Below, piece after piece: positions 8,585-17,442 of a stretch of DNA of 35,126 nucleotides. Each line of letters begins with the position of its first letter. The stretch's first letter is position 1. The stretch is from assembly GCA_964546955.1 (NCBI GenBank), contig CAZJLP010000051.1, forward strand, positions 1 to 35,126, read 5' to 3'. The position numbers and the translations under genes were made by a program. The DNA comes from CAZJLP01 sp964546955 (lineage in GTDB: Bacteria; Verrucomicrobiota; Verrucomicrobiia; Opitutales; Opitutaceae). Under the pieces are notes generated by a model. The model did not search any database. It saw only the letters and a list, made by a program, of their open reading frames with translations, and was not told where the DNA came from.

Positions 8585-10246
8585 GTGATTTTTGTCGCCA
8601 ACCGCCCTTTGCGCTTTGTTTTGCTTCTCGTTGCATGCGTTTTACTCGTGGTCGGGCTGCGTTTGGCGTTCCGGAAGCCGAGTGCGTCCGCAGGCCCGGC
8701 AAAGAATGACTCGTTTGAAGGTCCCGCCGGCGAGCTCGACTTCGGCCGGATCGTGCGAACGCCGACCGGGCGCGACGCTGCCGCCGCCGACCCAAGTCTC
8801 GCGGCGGCCTTGCGGCGGCGGTTTCAACCGCGTGACGCAAGGCCCAATGAGGGCGTGCTCGCGTTCCGGGATCTGGAGGCCTACCGGCGCTTTTTGGCGC
8901 GAGCTCAAGAAGCCGGACTCAGGGTCTTGGATAAAAACGACGCTCTGCTCAGCGTCCGCGTCGGTTTCGACTCGCTCGGCGGCTTGCAACGAGACTTGGT
9001 GGAAAACGCGTCCGACTATTCGGATCTGGGGTCAAACCGCCTCGTGCATGTCCCGGGACAGCCCCCTCCAACCGAGGAACGTGCGGCTCACCCCCAAGTT
9101 CCGGTCGGCGCGCACCTGCTAAATCTTCTGGGGCTTTCCGGCCTTGAAACCAGCCGTTGGGGCCTCGGGACAACCGTTGCCATTCTCGACAGCGGTGTCG
9201 CCCGGGACGGCACCTTCGACGGCGGCCGTATTCGCTACCTGGATATCGGGCTCGGGATCAATCCCGGTCGCGGCACAGACGACGGGCACGGCACTGCCGT
9301 GGCCGCGCTGGCGGCGGGAGCTTCGCCGGACGCGCGCGGCATCTCTCCCGCGGCGAACATCCTCAGCATCCGCGTGACCGACGACACCAGCCAGAGCGAC
9401 ATCTTCACTCTTTCGCGGGCCATTGTCGCGGCGGTCGATTATGGGGCCCGGGTGGTCAATGTCAGCTTGGGCGCCTATGGCACGAGCCTCGTGCTCGACC
9501 GGGCGATCGACTACGCGGTGCAGCGAGGCGCGGTGATCGTCGCCGCGGCCGGAAACGATCAAGCGGCCCAACTCGCGTGGCCCGCGGCGGATCCACGGGT
9601 GATCTCGGTCGGCGCGGTCGACGGCGCTGAGCAGCAAGTGATGTTCTCGAACTCCGGCCCGCAGCTCAAACTGTCGGCCCCCGGATATGCGGTGCAGACC
9701 GCCTGGCTCGACAATCAGCGGGTCAATATGAGCGGCACTTCCGCCAGCGCGCCCATCGTGTCCGGAGCCATCGCCGCCGTGATGTCCCAGAGTCCCGGGC
9801 TGAGCGCGAACCAGGCTTGGCAGGTCCTCCAGCAATACTCCACCGACGCCGGCCCCCTGGGCCACGACCCCGACTACGGCAGCGGGATTCTGAATCTCGG
9901 ATGGGCCATCGGTCGGAACGACAGCACCCGGATCGACACCGCGGTTTCCGGGCAGTATTTCAATCCCACCACCTCCACCATGGAGTTCGTCGTGCAGAAC
10001 CGAAGCACGCGCGGGATCGCCTCATTGAATTTGGCCGTGGCGGCCAACGGGGTCAGCACATCGTACCCGATCCATTGGCTCAACGCCGGAGCATCGACCG
10101 TGGTAAAATTCCCCCTCAGCGCGCAACATCTCTCCGCGACGGGCCAGGTTGAGTTCCGTGCCTACCTCGCCAATCCATCCGGCCTCACTGACAGTGTCCC
10201 CGCCAATAATTCCAAAGCCGCGACGATCGGGGTTTCGCATCGGTAG
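8585..10246 (+). CDS. Membrane-anchored subtilisin-like serine protease (S8) with C-terminal CARDB-like domain
   Basis: A 553-residue S8 protease. An N-terminal hydrophobic segment (LRFVLLLVACVLLVVGLRLAF, about 8-28) acts as signal anchor. A prodomain-like region follows to about 190. The catalytic domain carries Asp202 (AILDSGV), His235 (DDGHGTAV), the oxyanion Asn324 (AAAGND) and Ser386 (MSGTSASAP), so the triad is complete. Residues about 447-545 (MEFVVQNRSTRGIASLNLAV, ending VPANNSKAATI) look like a CARDB-type beta domain. It is expected to act in the periplasm or at the cell surface. The start is GTG at 8585, directly before the anchor; an upstream TTG at 8534 is open in frame but adds a non-signal-like leader. 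Neither start has a clear ribosome-binding site. The gene is alone on its strand; 8371-8584 holds no gene. Confidence 0.9.
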   Translation: MIFVANRPLRFVLLLVACVLLVVGLRLAFRKPSASAGPAKNDSFEGPAGELDFGRIVRTPTGRDAAAADPSLAAALRRRFQPRDARPNEGVLAFRDLEAYRRFLARAQEAGLRVLDKNDALLSVRVGFDSLGGLQRDLVENASDYSDLGSNRLVHVPGQPPPTEERAAHPQVPVGAHLLNLLGLSGLETSRWGLGTTVAILDSGVARDGTFDGGRIRYLDIGLGINPGRGTDDGHGTAVAALAAGASPDARGISPAANILSIRVTDDTSQSDIFTLSRAIVAAVDYGARVVNVSLGAYGTSLVLDRAIDYAVQRGAVIVAAAGNDQAAQLAWPAADPRVISVGAVDGAEQQVMFSNSGPQLKLSAPGYAVQTAWLDNQRVNMSGTSASAPIVSGAIAAVMSQSPGLSANQAWQVLQQYSTDAGPLGHDPDYGSGILNLGWAIGRNDSTRIDTAVSGQYFNPTTSTMEFVVQNRSTRGIASLNLAVAANGVSTSYPIHWLNAGASTVVKFPLSAQHLSATGQVEFRAYLANPSGLTDSVPANNSKAATIGVSHR

Positions 10247-10261
10247 CGCCGTCAGCCTTTA

Positions 10262-10278
10262 GCTCGTCCCCGACGAGC
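10262..10278 (+). other. Short perfect hairpin after the subtilase gene
   Basis: GCTCGTC (10262-10268) pairs with GACGAGC (10272-10278) around a CCC loop, 16 bases after the subtilase stop. There is no T-run after it, so it is at best a weak terminator or an mRNA 3' end-stabilising stem. Confidence 0.4.
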
Positions 10279-10347
10279 ACCACAATGCAGGAAATGAGGG
10301 TTCTCGCATCCGCAGGGCTAGTGGGATCACCGCAAGCATCTTTTGCC

Positions 10348-10765
10348 TCACGCCCCAATGATTTTCACCAGTGCTCGTTTCCGTCGTTTACCATCGAATT
10401 CTCCATAGAAGATTTGCTCCCATGGAGCCGAAATCCAGTTTCCCGGCGGTTACGGCAACAACGACCTCGCGGCCCATAATGGTGCGCTTGAGGTGGGCGT
10501 CGGCGTTGTCCTCGCCCACATTGTGCGCGTATTGATCATACGGTTTCTCCGGAGCGAGCTTCTCGAGCCACGTTTCAAAGTCTGCATGCAGGCCCGCCTC
10601 GTTGTCGTTGATGAACACCGAAGCGCTGATATGCATGGCATTCACCAGGCAAAGACCCTCCACAATGCCGCATTCAGCGAGGGCTGACTCGACCAGACCG
10701 GTGATGTTGAGGAACGCGCGGCGCGCGGGAACTTCGAACCAAAGCTCTTTCCGGTACGACTTCAT
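10348..10765 (-). pseudogene. yjbQ: YjbQ/UPF0047 family protein, interrupted by a one-base frameshift
   Basis: The frame from ATG 10765 matches the YjbQ (UPF0047) family very well, with ASVFINDNEAGLHADFETWL, DNADAHLKRTIMGREVVV and VTAGKLDFG. After GKLDFG the reading frame becomes SMGANLLWRIRW and stops at 10388. Dropping one base at about 10426 restores PWEQIFYGEFDGKRRKRALV and a stop at 10348, giving 138 residues, the normal family length. The downstream frame is intact and conserved, so the lesion is either very recent or a sequencing error. Family members form trimers and have been linked to thiamine-phosphate synthase side activity; the physiological role is unclear. AAGG seven bases before ATG is one of the few plausible ribosome-binding sites in the window. 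The preceding protease gene is on the other strand. Confidence 0.88.
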
Positions 10766-10803
10766 GAGCAAACCTTGCCGCCGACCCGGCCATCTCTAAA
10801 GCG

Positions 10804-10833
10804 CAAAAAAAGAGCGCCGTCGCAGGCGCTCTT
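10804..10833 (-). terminator. Rho-independent terminator of the YsnF-like gene
   Basis: On the minus strand AAGAGCGCC and GGCGCTCTT form a 9-bp stem with a six-base loop (arms 10825-10833 and 10810-10818), followed by a run of T (plus-strand A-run 10805-10811). It lies 30 bases after the stop of the gene ending at 10863 and separates it from yjbQ. Confidence 0.88.
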
Positions 10834-10862
10834 GAATGTTATGTGCGTTGGTCGCGCGTCGT

Positions 10863-12116
10863 TCAGAGCCTGCGGTCGCGGTCGGGCTTGTTTTCGATCT
10901 CCACGTCCTCGCGGCGAACCGTTTCCGAGATGTTGTCGTGCTCGACCTCGGTTTTCTTTCCGACGCGCACTTCTTCGCGCACGCGCGACTGCTTCTCCAC
11001 GACGGCCTCTTCACGGCGGAGCGGAATGAAGATGTCTTCTTCGCTGAAGCTCGCCGTCGGGTCGGAAGCATCGGCACTGCCCTCCGTCGGCACGCGTTCG
11101 ATCACGACTTCCTCACGGCGCAGTTCAACCGGCTCGCTCACCGTCTCGGTGCGGACAATCTTGCGAATGCGAACGCCGCCCGACTCCACTTCGCGCTTGC
11201 CGATTTTTACGCGTTCTTCGTGCAACTTCACGTTAGCCTCTTGGTCAACGCGCGCCCCGCCCGTGTTCGACTGCATGAACTCCTCCTGCTGGGATGAGGA
11301 GCGGCTGGTCGGCTGCGTCTCGATCGAGTAATAACTGAAGATCTCGCGGACCTCGTTATCCTGGATTTCCGCGTTTTCGTTGTAGCTTGGCGCATCCTTT
11401 ATTTTGGCCTCCGTGAACGGAAGCCGAAGGAGGCGCTTGCTGTGATTTGCCTCGGCGGAACTGACCGGGACAACATGGTTCTTCCCGAAGATCCACCCGG
11501 TCTTCACCCCCAGCAGAACGGGTTGCCCGTTGTTTTCGTCGACCCACACGTTATTCACCGTGCCGACCTCGTGGCCATGCTGATCTTCTACGTTGTAACC
11601 AATGAGTCGCTGAAAGTCGCCGCTGACGCGGCTCCACGCGGCACGGGAGGCTTCGCGAGCGTCCTTCCAATCGAGTTTTCGATCGGCGGACCGTTCATAA
11701 TCTTCCCGGAGCTCTGCATCGTAATCGTCGAAACTTCGGCCGCTCGCGCTATACTTCGAATAACCGAGATAACCGACCCGGTAGGCGTCCGCGTACTCGT
11801 CGTACGACCGATTGCTCGCATAGGGCTGTCGCTTGTGGTTCTCGCGCCAATACGCGTCTTCGCGGGTGGGATTCACGGCCTCGGCCACGCCCTTGCCGGC
11901 GAGGCCGCCCACTACGGCGCCCACAACCAAACCTGCGGCCGTGCCCACGGGACCTGCGGCCGTGCCCGCGACGGCGCCCGCCATCGCGGCTCCCGCCGCA
12001 CCACCGGCTACGCCACCGGCGGCGGCACCTACGCCAGTACCGATCGGGTGGGAGCCGGACTTGCCGGAAATAGGATCTCGATTTTCAGGATTCTTGTCGG
12101 GTGTGTTTTTTTTCAT
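10863..12116 (-). CDS. YsnF/AvaK-type stress protein: glycine-zipper segment, PRC-barrel and DUF2382
   Basis: A 417-residue protein of four parts. Residues 27-79 are a Gly/Ala-rich glycine-zipper-like stretch (GAAAGGVAGGAAGAAMAGAV), possibly membrane-associating. Residues 87-164 are a charged aromatic module (YWRENHKRQPYA, DEYADAYRVGYLGY). Residues 168-245 fit a PRC-barrel (LIGYNVEDQHGHEVGTVNNV). Residues 296-409 fit DUF2382, with repeated paired strands (VKLHEERVKIGKREV, RREEVVIERV, RREEAVVEK). PRC-barrel plus DUF2382 is the YsnF/AvaK architecture associated with general stress proteins; the exact activity is unknown. The ATG at 12116 opens with a polar stretch and no signal peptide. It is a single gene with its own terminator, divergent from the SDR gene across 254 bases (12117-12370), which contain no gene. 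Confidence 0.87.
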   Translation of the reverse strand: MKKNTPDKNPENRDPISGKSGSHPIGTGVGAAAGGVAGGAAGAAMAGAVAGTAAGPVGTAAGLVVGAVVGGLAGKGVAEAVNPTREDAYWRENHKRQPYASNRSYDEYADAYRVGYLGYSKYSASGRSFDDYDAELREDYERSADRKLDWKDAREASRAAWSRVSGDFQRLIGYNVEDQHGHEVGTVNNVWVDENNGQPVLLGVKTGWIFGKNHVVPVSSAEANHSKRLLRLPFTEAKIKDAPSYNENAEIQDNEVREIFSYYSIETQPTSRSSSQQEEFMQSNTGGARVDQEANVKLHEERVKIGKREVESGGVRIRKIVRTETVSEPVELRREEVVIERVPTEGSADASDPTASFSEEDIFIPLRREEAVVEKQSRVREEVRVGKKTEVEHDNISETVRREDVEIENKPDRDRRL

Positions 12117-12370
12117 GGTATGATTGTCTAGAAGGTTGGTTACGCCTCGGGAGAACCGCGGCGCCGAAAGAACCGCCGAGCGACGCTGTTAGCGCCCGGT
12201 CTCGGTCCGTATGCGGCAGACCCAGCGCGCCGTCGCGCTGTTCCGGCACCGAGCCAACGCGAAGCGGATTTCGTCGCTGGCCCCACCGATGCTAGCGGAA
12301 CCCGCCCCACGCCGCCCGGCCGCGGTGTTTTTTTGTTCGCTCACCAGCCTGCGCGGCGCAGCGTAAACGA

Positions 12371-13141
12371 ATGGGTAATCTCCACGGGAAACGCGCGCTC
12401 GTCACAGCCGGCGCCCAGGGTATCGGCCTCGCCATCAGCGAGGCTCTTGTCGCGGCGGGCTGCGAACTGGCCGTTCACTATTGGAAGAGCGAAAAAGCTG
12501 CGGCCGACCTCGCGGTGCGAGCGGCTAAGTCAGGCCGGCGCGCGCAGCCGATCTGCGGCGACCTTACGGAAACAGAGGCGTGCGATCGCGTCGTGGCCGA
12601 AGCCGTCGAAGCGCTCGGCGGCCTGGACATCTTGATCAACAATGCCGGTGCGCTGGTCAGCCGCCGGCTCTTTGCCGATGCCGACGATCCGCTCTGGGCG
12701 GAAGTGATGTCGTTGAACCTTGGCAGCGCCCGGCGCGTGACACGCGCGGCGTTGCAGCCCCTCCTTGCGGCCGCGGCCCAAGGCGGGGCCAGCATCGTCA
12801 ATCTTTCCTCCATCGCCGGGCGAAAAGGCGGCTCGCCGGGGTCCGTCCCCTACTCCGCCGCCAAGGCAGCCTTGCTGGGCTACACACGCGCTCTGGCGAC
12901 GGAAATAGGGCCTCGCGGAATTCGGGTGAATGCGGTGGCTCCCGGATTTATCCTCGGGACCGCTTTCCATGCCACACACACGAGTGCCGAGGCCACCCGA
13001 CGCACCATCGAGGGAATTCCTTTGGGCCGCGCGGGCACGCCTCACGAAGTTGCGCGCGCCGTCGTTTATCTGGCCAGCGAGTATGACGGCTTTATTCATG
13101 GGGCCACTTTAGATATCAACGGTGGGTCCTATCTGTGTTAG
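12371..13141 (+). CDS. Short-chain dehydrogenase/reductase (FabG-like SDR)
   Basis: A 256-residue classical SDR, an NAD(P)-dependent oxidoreductase with a Rossmann fold. The cofactor loop is TAGAQGIG (12-19), a variant of TGxxxGIG in which the first glycine is alanine. NNAG follows the fourth strand, and the active site has Ser146/Ser147 (NLSSIAG) with Tyr161 and Lys165 (PYSAAKAA). The C-terminus (GATLDINGGSYLC) is typical of the FabG-like group. FabG itself is unlikely because there is no acyl carrier protein or other fab gene nearby, and the substrate cannot be told. The ATG at 12371 is the natural start. A GC-rich tract followed by seven T (12328-12334) lies in the leader. The next gene begins 110 bases downstream on the same strand. 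Confidence 0.88.
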   Translation: MGNLHGKRALVTAGAQGIGLAISEALVAAGCELAVHYWKSEKAAADLAVRAAKSGRRAQPICGDLTETEACDRVVAEAVEALGGLDILINNAGALVSRRLFADADDPLWAEVMSLNLGSARRVTRAALQPLLAAAAQGGASIVNLSSIAGRKGGSPGSVPYSAAKAALLGYTRALATEIGPRGIRVNAVAPGFILGTAFHATHTSAEATRRTIEGIPLGRAGTPHEVARAVVYLASEYDGFIHGATLDINGGSYLC

Positions 13142-13251
13142 TCCCTGACGCCAATCGTCGGCGAGAGAAGCGGAAGTGGAGGGCGAGGATTGCAAAAAGC
13201 TGCCAGCCGTATTCATACCGGAGCTGATCCACAGACCATCCCTGCCCTCCT

Positions 13252-15459
13252 ATGTCCGCTCCTACTTCGACCTCTCCTCATCGCTGGAAGTTTTTTCGGT
13301 CCGGCGGACTGGACCAAGTCGCGCTCGAAACAGGCGACGATCTTCTGAATCTCAAGTTCCTCGACCAGAAGTTGTGGGTGGCCCTGAGTTGTCCAGTCAA
13401 GGGACTGGAGCTCGATGAAAAAACACTCGAGCTGATCGATACCGACAAGGACGGGCGCATCCAGCCTCCAGAATTGCTGGGAGCGGTCGAATGGGCGGCG
13501 GCCCGCCTCAAGAAGCCGGGCGATTTGATCCAGCCCAATGCCGCGCTTCCTCTCTCTGCGATAGACGATAGCACACCCGAGGGCAAAGCGATCCTGTCGT
13601 CGGCCGCTCAAATCGTCCTGAACTTGGGAAAGAGCGGCGCCACCGAGATCACGCCGGTCGACACCGCCGAGCCCCAACGCATTTTCGCCAACTCCAAATT
13701 CAATGGAGATGGGATCATAACGGGGGAGGCAAGCGATGATCCCGAGGTCCGCCTCGTCATCGCCGACATCGTGGCAACGCTCGGACCTGAAATGGACCGG
13801 AGCGGCAAACCGGGCGTGAATCAGGCCAAGGTCGATCAGTTTTATGGCGAGGTTGCCGCGCATCTCGACTGGCTCACCAAAGGTACGACACCGGAAATCG
13901 CGGTGCTGGGCGCCGAAACCGCGGCGGCGTACGGTTCCTTTCGAGTCGTGCGATCCAAGATCGACGACTTTTTCGCCCGTTGCAGCCTCGCCGCCTTCGA
14001 TGCCCGCGCGATCGCCGCGCTGAATCGTCACGAGTCGGAGTACCTTTCCGTGGCCGCGAAGGACTTGACCATCACCTCGGAGGAGATTGCGGCATTCCCG
14101 CTTGCCCGCATCGAGGCAAACCGCGGTTTGCCGTTGCAGGAAGGATTGAACCCGGCGTGGGCGGACGCCGTCGGGGCCTTTCGTCGCCTGGCCGTGTCAC
14201 CCTTGCTGGGGACGGCCAAGATCGAACTCACCGCCGCGGAATGGCGCTTGGTCAAAGAAAAATTTTCGGGCTATGAGGGCTGGCTCGCCTCAAAGGCGGG
14301 AGCGGCACTGGAGAAACTGGGCGTCGAGCGCGTGCGAAAGCTCGCCGCGGAAAACAAGAAGTCCGTCCTGACCGCGCTCATCGCGCAGGACAAGGCGCTC
14401 GAGACCGAAGCGCGCGCGATCGCCGACGTGGAGAGACTGGTTCGCTACTACCGCGACCTGCATCTGCTCCTGCGCAATTTCGTCAATTTCTCGGATTTCT
14501 ACAATCCGCACCTCCTCGCCATTTTCCAGAACGGTACCCTCTACCTCGATAGCCGGAGCTGCGAACTTTGCATGCGGGTGGACGATCCGGCATCCCACAG
14601 TATCCTCGCCACACTCAGCAAGATCTACATCGCGTATTGCGATTTGAAGCGGGCCAACGGCGAGACGATGAAAATTGCGGCGTGTTTCACCCAAGGGGAA
14701 TCAGACTACTTGATGGTGGGCCGGAATGGCTTGTTCTACGACCGGAAAGGCCGCACGTGGCACGCGACGATCAGCAAGATTGTCGACCACCCAATCAGCC
14801 TGCGCCAGGCATTTTGGTCTCCTTACAAGAAGTTCGTGCGCGCGATCGAGGATCAGGTGGCGAAGCGCGCGGCGGAGGCGGAAAAGCGTTCCGACGCGCT
14901 CCTTGTCGGAACGGCGGCGAATATCGCCCAGGCGGACAAACAAAAACAGGCCGCCGAGCCCAAACGCATCGATGTCGGCTCGGTCGCCGCGATGGGGGTG
15001 GCCTTCGGCGCACTCGGGACCGCGTTTGGGTATTTCCTCGGCCTGTTCAAGGGCCTGCAATGGTGGCAATTCCCCCTGTTGATCGGAGGCATCATCCTGC
15101 TGATCTCCCTGCCGTCGGTCGCGATCGCTTGGCTCAAGCTCCGTCAACGGACGCTGGGACCGGTGCTCGATGCCAACGGCTGGGCCATCAATGGGCGCGT
15201 AAAGATCAATATCCCGTTCGGCACGCGTTTGACGGCCCGAGCGCTGTTGCCACCGGGCGCGAAACGGTCACTCGACGATCCCTTTGAAGACAAGGAGGCG
15301 AAACGGCGAAAGTGGATGCTCTTCACCTTAGTCCTCGTCGTTTCGGCCTACCTGATCTACGCCGCGCTTCAGCAGAGATTTCCCTTCCAACCTGGCGCTC
15401 CTCGTACCGAGCAAAAAGCGGAGAGCCCCGGGAAGCCGGCCTCCGAGCCCCAAAAGTAA
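13252..15459 (+). CDS. Large EF-hand protein with C-terminal membrane segments, function unknown
   Basis: A 735-residue protein that I do not recognise as a characterised family. Residues 63-74 (DTDKDGRIQPPE) are a complete canonical EF-hand loop with D63, D65, D67, the main-chain position R69, I70 and E74. A second site near NSKFNGDGIITGE (about 145-157) keeps the N-x-D-G-x-I core but lacks ligands at positions 1 and 12. The middle is helical and charged. Hydrophobic segments near 576-597, 605-625 and 689-708 suggest three membrane helices at the C-terminus, with the bulk of the protein on one side. There is no N-terminal signal peptide, so that bulk is probably cytoplasmic. Calcium sensing or calcium-dependent folding is plausible but unproven. 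The ATG at 13252 has no clear ribosome-binding site. Confidence 0.75.
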   Translation: MSAPTSTSPHRWKFFRSGGLDQVALETGDDLLNLKFLDQKLWVALSCPVKGLELDEKTLELIDTDKDGRIQPPELLGAVEWAAARLKKPGDLIQPNAALPLSAIDDSTPEGKAILSSAAQIVLNLGKSGATEITPVDTAEPQRIFANSKFNGDGIITGEASDDPEVRLVIADIVATLGPEMDRSGKPGVNQAKVDQFYGEVAAHLDWLTKGTTPEIAVLGAETAAAYGSFRVVRSKIDDFFARCSLAAFDARAIAALNRHESEYLSVAAKDLTITSEEIAAFPLARIEANRGLPLQEGLNPAWADAVGAFRRLAVSPLLGTAKIELTAAEWRLVKEKFSGYEGWLASKAGAALEKLGVERVRKLAAENKKSVLTALIAQDKALETEARAIADVERLVRYYRDLHLLLRNFVNFSDFYNPHLLAIFQNGTLYLDSRSCELCMRVDDPASHSILATLSKIYIAYCDLKRANGETMKIAACFTQGESDYLMVGRNGLFYDRKGRTWHATISKIVDHPISLRQAFWSPYKKFVRAIEDQVAKRAAEAEKRSDALLVGTAANIAQADKQKQAAEPKRIDVGSVAAMGVAFGALGTAFGYFLGLFKGLQWWQFPLLIGGIILLISLPSVAIAWLKLRQRTLGPVLDANGWAINGRVKINIPFGTRLTARALLPPGAKRSLDDPFEDKEAKRRKWMLFTLVLVVSAYLIYAALQQRFPFQPGAPRTEQKAESPGKPASEPQK

Positions 15460-15529
15460 AGGCGCTGGCAGAACGGCGGCTGTTCGCAGGCCGAACCGGC
15501 CGGCGCCCGCCGCGCCATTTCCGAGGAAG

Positions 15530-15560
15530 CAAAAGCGGGCCCGGCATTGCCGCGCCCGCT
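15530..15560 (-). terminator. Hairpin terminator between convergent genes
   Basis: AGCGGGC (15534-15540) pairs with GCCCGCT (15554-15560). After a single C/C mismatch the stem continues with CGGC/GCCG around an ATT loop. On the minus strand the stem is followed by TTTTG, so it should terminate the Wzz-like gene that stops at 15579. It may also help end the convergent EF-hand gene. Confidence 0.7.
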
Positions 15561-15578
15561 GTAAAGAATTCGGCTTGT

Positions 15579-17222
15579 TCAACCCTCATTCACGGCACCG
15601 AACTTCGGTGCAGTGGGAACTTGCACATAGGTCTCTGCCTCGGCGGCGTGAGCGCGCTGGCGGCGCCCCATAAACACGGCCAACACAATGACTCCCGCGC
15701 TCACCACCAACCACAGTCCAAACGCGGCCACAGCGAGTTTCTTGACCGTAATAAATGCCGGCATCTTCACCAGGGTAAGGGGCGTGGTGATCGAATAGAC
15801 TTTGGAAGGCTTGAGGTTCTCCGCGGACAGGCGGCGATGGAAATCCTGTGAAAGGGCGAGCGCGGCCTGGACCTCGGACACCAGCGACTGAATGCGAGTA
15901 TCGATAAAGGCCTGCATGGATTGCCGCTTCGTCGCTTCGACCGTCTGTTCCGCTTCTGCAATTCCCTTTAGCATGTCGGCGTAGACCGCCTTTTCACGTT
16001 CCGTCTCGACCAGCTGGCCGCCGAGAAGAAGCGATTGCCGCGACATTTCCTGGCGGAAAGCCAGATCGGAATTCTGGTTGGCCAATTCTACAATGCGGTT
16101 GAGGAACGACTCGCCAAATTGCGGGATCGTCGTGCCCATCGTCATCGCGTTGCCGCCGCCCCGGACGGAGTCGGGCATGCCAACCACCTCGCTCGGCTGG
16201 CCGTCCTTCGTGTTGTAGTCCTTCAAGGCGCGCACATACATGTCGCGGCGCTTGGTCAAAGCCTCGACTTCCATGTTGAGGCGGAAGAGCTGTTCGTTGA
16301 TATAGATCGACGACACTTCGCGCTCGCGACTCAGACCGCCTTGGCGAATCATGCCTGAAATCGCCGGGAGGCGAAACTTGAGAATATCGTTCAGGTGGGC
16401 CCGCAAATCGGCGACCGTCGTTCCCTCCTCGCCCGCTTTAACGAGATTGGCTCCGGGCAGCTTCGAAAGTTTGTCCAGATTGTCGAGGATGCGGTCAATC
16501 GAGACGCGCAGTTGATCGTACACCATCATGTAATCGTCCTTGGCCAAGGACTGCAGGCGGATGATATTGGGCGAATACAGTTCGATGTCGTACAGGTAAA
16601 TGCCCTTCGACTCCGAGAGGCGCGCCCACACCTCAAGCACATCCTCCAACAGCTTCGCAACCAAGGTGGGCGAACTGGTGAAAAAACGGTCCGACGACGC
16701 GACGGACACCGTGTATTCGCCGTTCATGACAGACTTTGCCTTGCTTTCGAATTCCGCCTCCAGCTTTTGGCGATCGGCCACCGACAGCTGACGATTGTCC
16801 AGCAAGGCCCGATATTCGCGCTGCACGCGCTCGATCGCCGGGTTCTGATTGGTGACGATGAAGGCCTCCTTGAAATCGGCGAAGGAGATCTGACGCTCCA
16901 AACGATTTTGCTCGTAGACCTTTTGCATGACGGGCGTATCCACGAGGTCCGACGGCGAGAAAGCCGTTCCGTTAGGATACTTCCCTTTGTCCACGCCGGC
17001 AAACGTCAATCGCGCGACGACCGTCGCCTGCGTGACGGAAGGCTGCAGGCCGACCACGAGACACGCCGCCGCGACCAGCAATACGCCAGTCAACACGATC
17101 GCGCCGACAACAAGCAATGCGCGGTCCTTCAGCGTGTTCAACACGCCGCGGAACGACATGATCTCTTCGGAAGACTCAAACGGGTCCGCAGACTCGGAGG
17201 GAAACGGGTGGGGGTTACGCAT
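15579..17222 (-). CDS. Wzz-like polysaccharide co-polymerase / chain-length determinant family protein
   Basis: A 547-residue inner membrane protein with the classic PCP layout: a short cytoplasmic N-terminus, TM1 at about 34-59 (ALLVVGAIVLTGVLLVAAAC), a large periplasmic domain rich in coiled-coil-like helices (about 60-493), TM2 at about 496-519 (AVAAFGLWLVVSAGVIVLAV) and a short cytoplasmic tail. No C-terminal tyrosine-kinase domain is present, so it is not a full Wzc. Members control polymer length or assist export of O-antigen, capsule or exopolysaccharide. No glycosyltransferase, flippase or polymerase lies in the window, so the partner locus must be elsewhere. A related role outside polysaccharide export cannot be excluded. 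The ATG at 17222 is used; a second ATG 21 codons on (IMSFRGVL) would still keep TM1. The 220-base gap upstream holds no gene. Confidence 0.75.
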   Translation of the reverse strand: MRNPHPFPSESADPFESSEEIMSFRGVLNTLKDRALLVVGAIVLTGVLLVAAACLVVGLQPSVTQATVVARLTFAGVDKGKYPNGTAFSPSDLVDTPVMQKVYEQNRLERQISFADFKEAFIVTNQNPAIERVQREYRALLDNRQLSVADRQKLEAEFESKAKSVMNGEYTVSVASSDRFFTSSPTLVAKLLEDVLEVWARLSESKGIYLYDIELYSPNIIRLQSLAKDDYMMVYDQLRVSIDRILDNLDKLSKLPGANLVKAGEEGTTVADLRAHLNDILKFRLPAISGMIRQGGLSREREVSSIYINEQLFRLNMEVEALTKRRDMYVRALKDYNTKDGQPSEVVGMPDSVRGGGNAMTMGTTIPQFGESFLNRIVELANQNSDLAFRQEMSRQSLLLGGQLVETEREKAVYADMLKGIAEAEQTVEATKRQSMQAFIDTRIQSLVSEVQAALALSQDFHRRLSAENLKPSKVYSITTPLTLVKMPAFITVKKLAVAAFGLWLVVSAGVIVLAVFMGRRQRAHAAEAETYVQVPTAPKFGAVNEG

Positions 17223-17442
17223 AGGTGTGGGGAATACTAACAGGCACTTTCAGGTTAAAAAATCTACGCCGCGTGGTGCTTTTCCTATCGACGCCTGCCT
17301 CTCGCCGATTCGTCGTGATCGTGATCCCACGAAAACGATTAGTCGGCACAGAGGGAGGAGCAAGGCGGAAAACCGTTCGACCGCAAAAATTTGGGCACGC
17401 CGCCATAAAAAGAAAATGTTCGAAAGGCGGGAAACGGTTCGT

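Noticed and set aside
12307..12334. GC-rich tract followed by seven T, resembling a terminator or attenuator before the SDR gene
   Set aside because: The best stem is only four base pairs, and no plus-strand gene ends upstream.
17223..17442. Search for a parC terminator and a Wzz promoter
   Set aside because: T-rich runs are present but no stable stem or convincing promoter boxes, so none is annotated.
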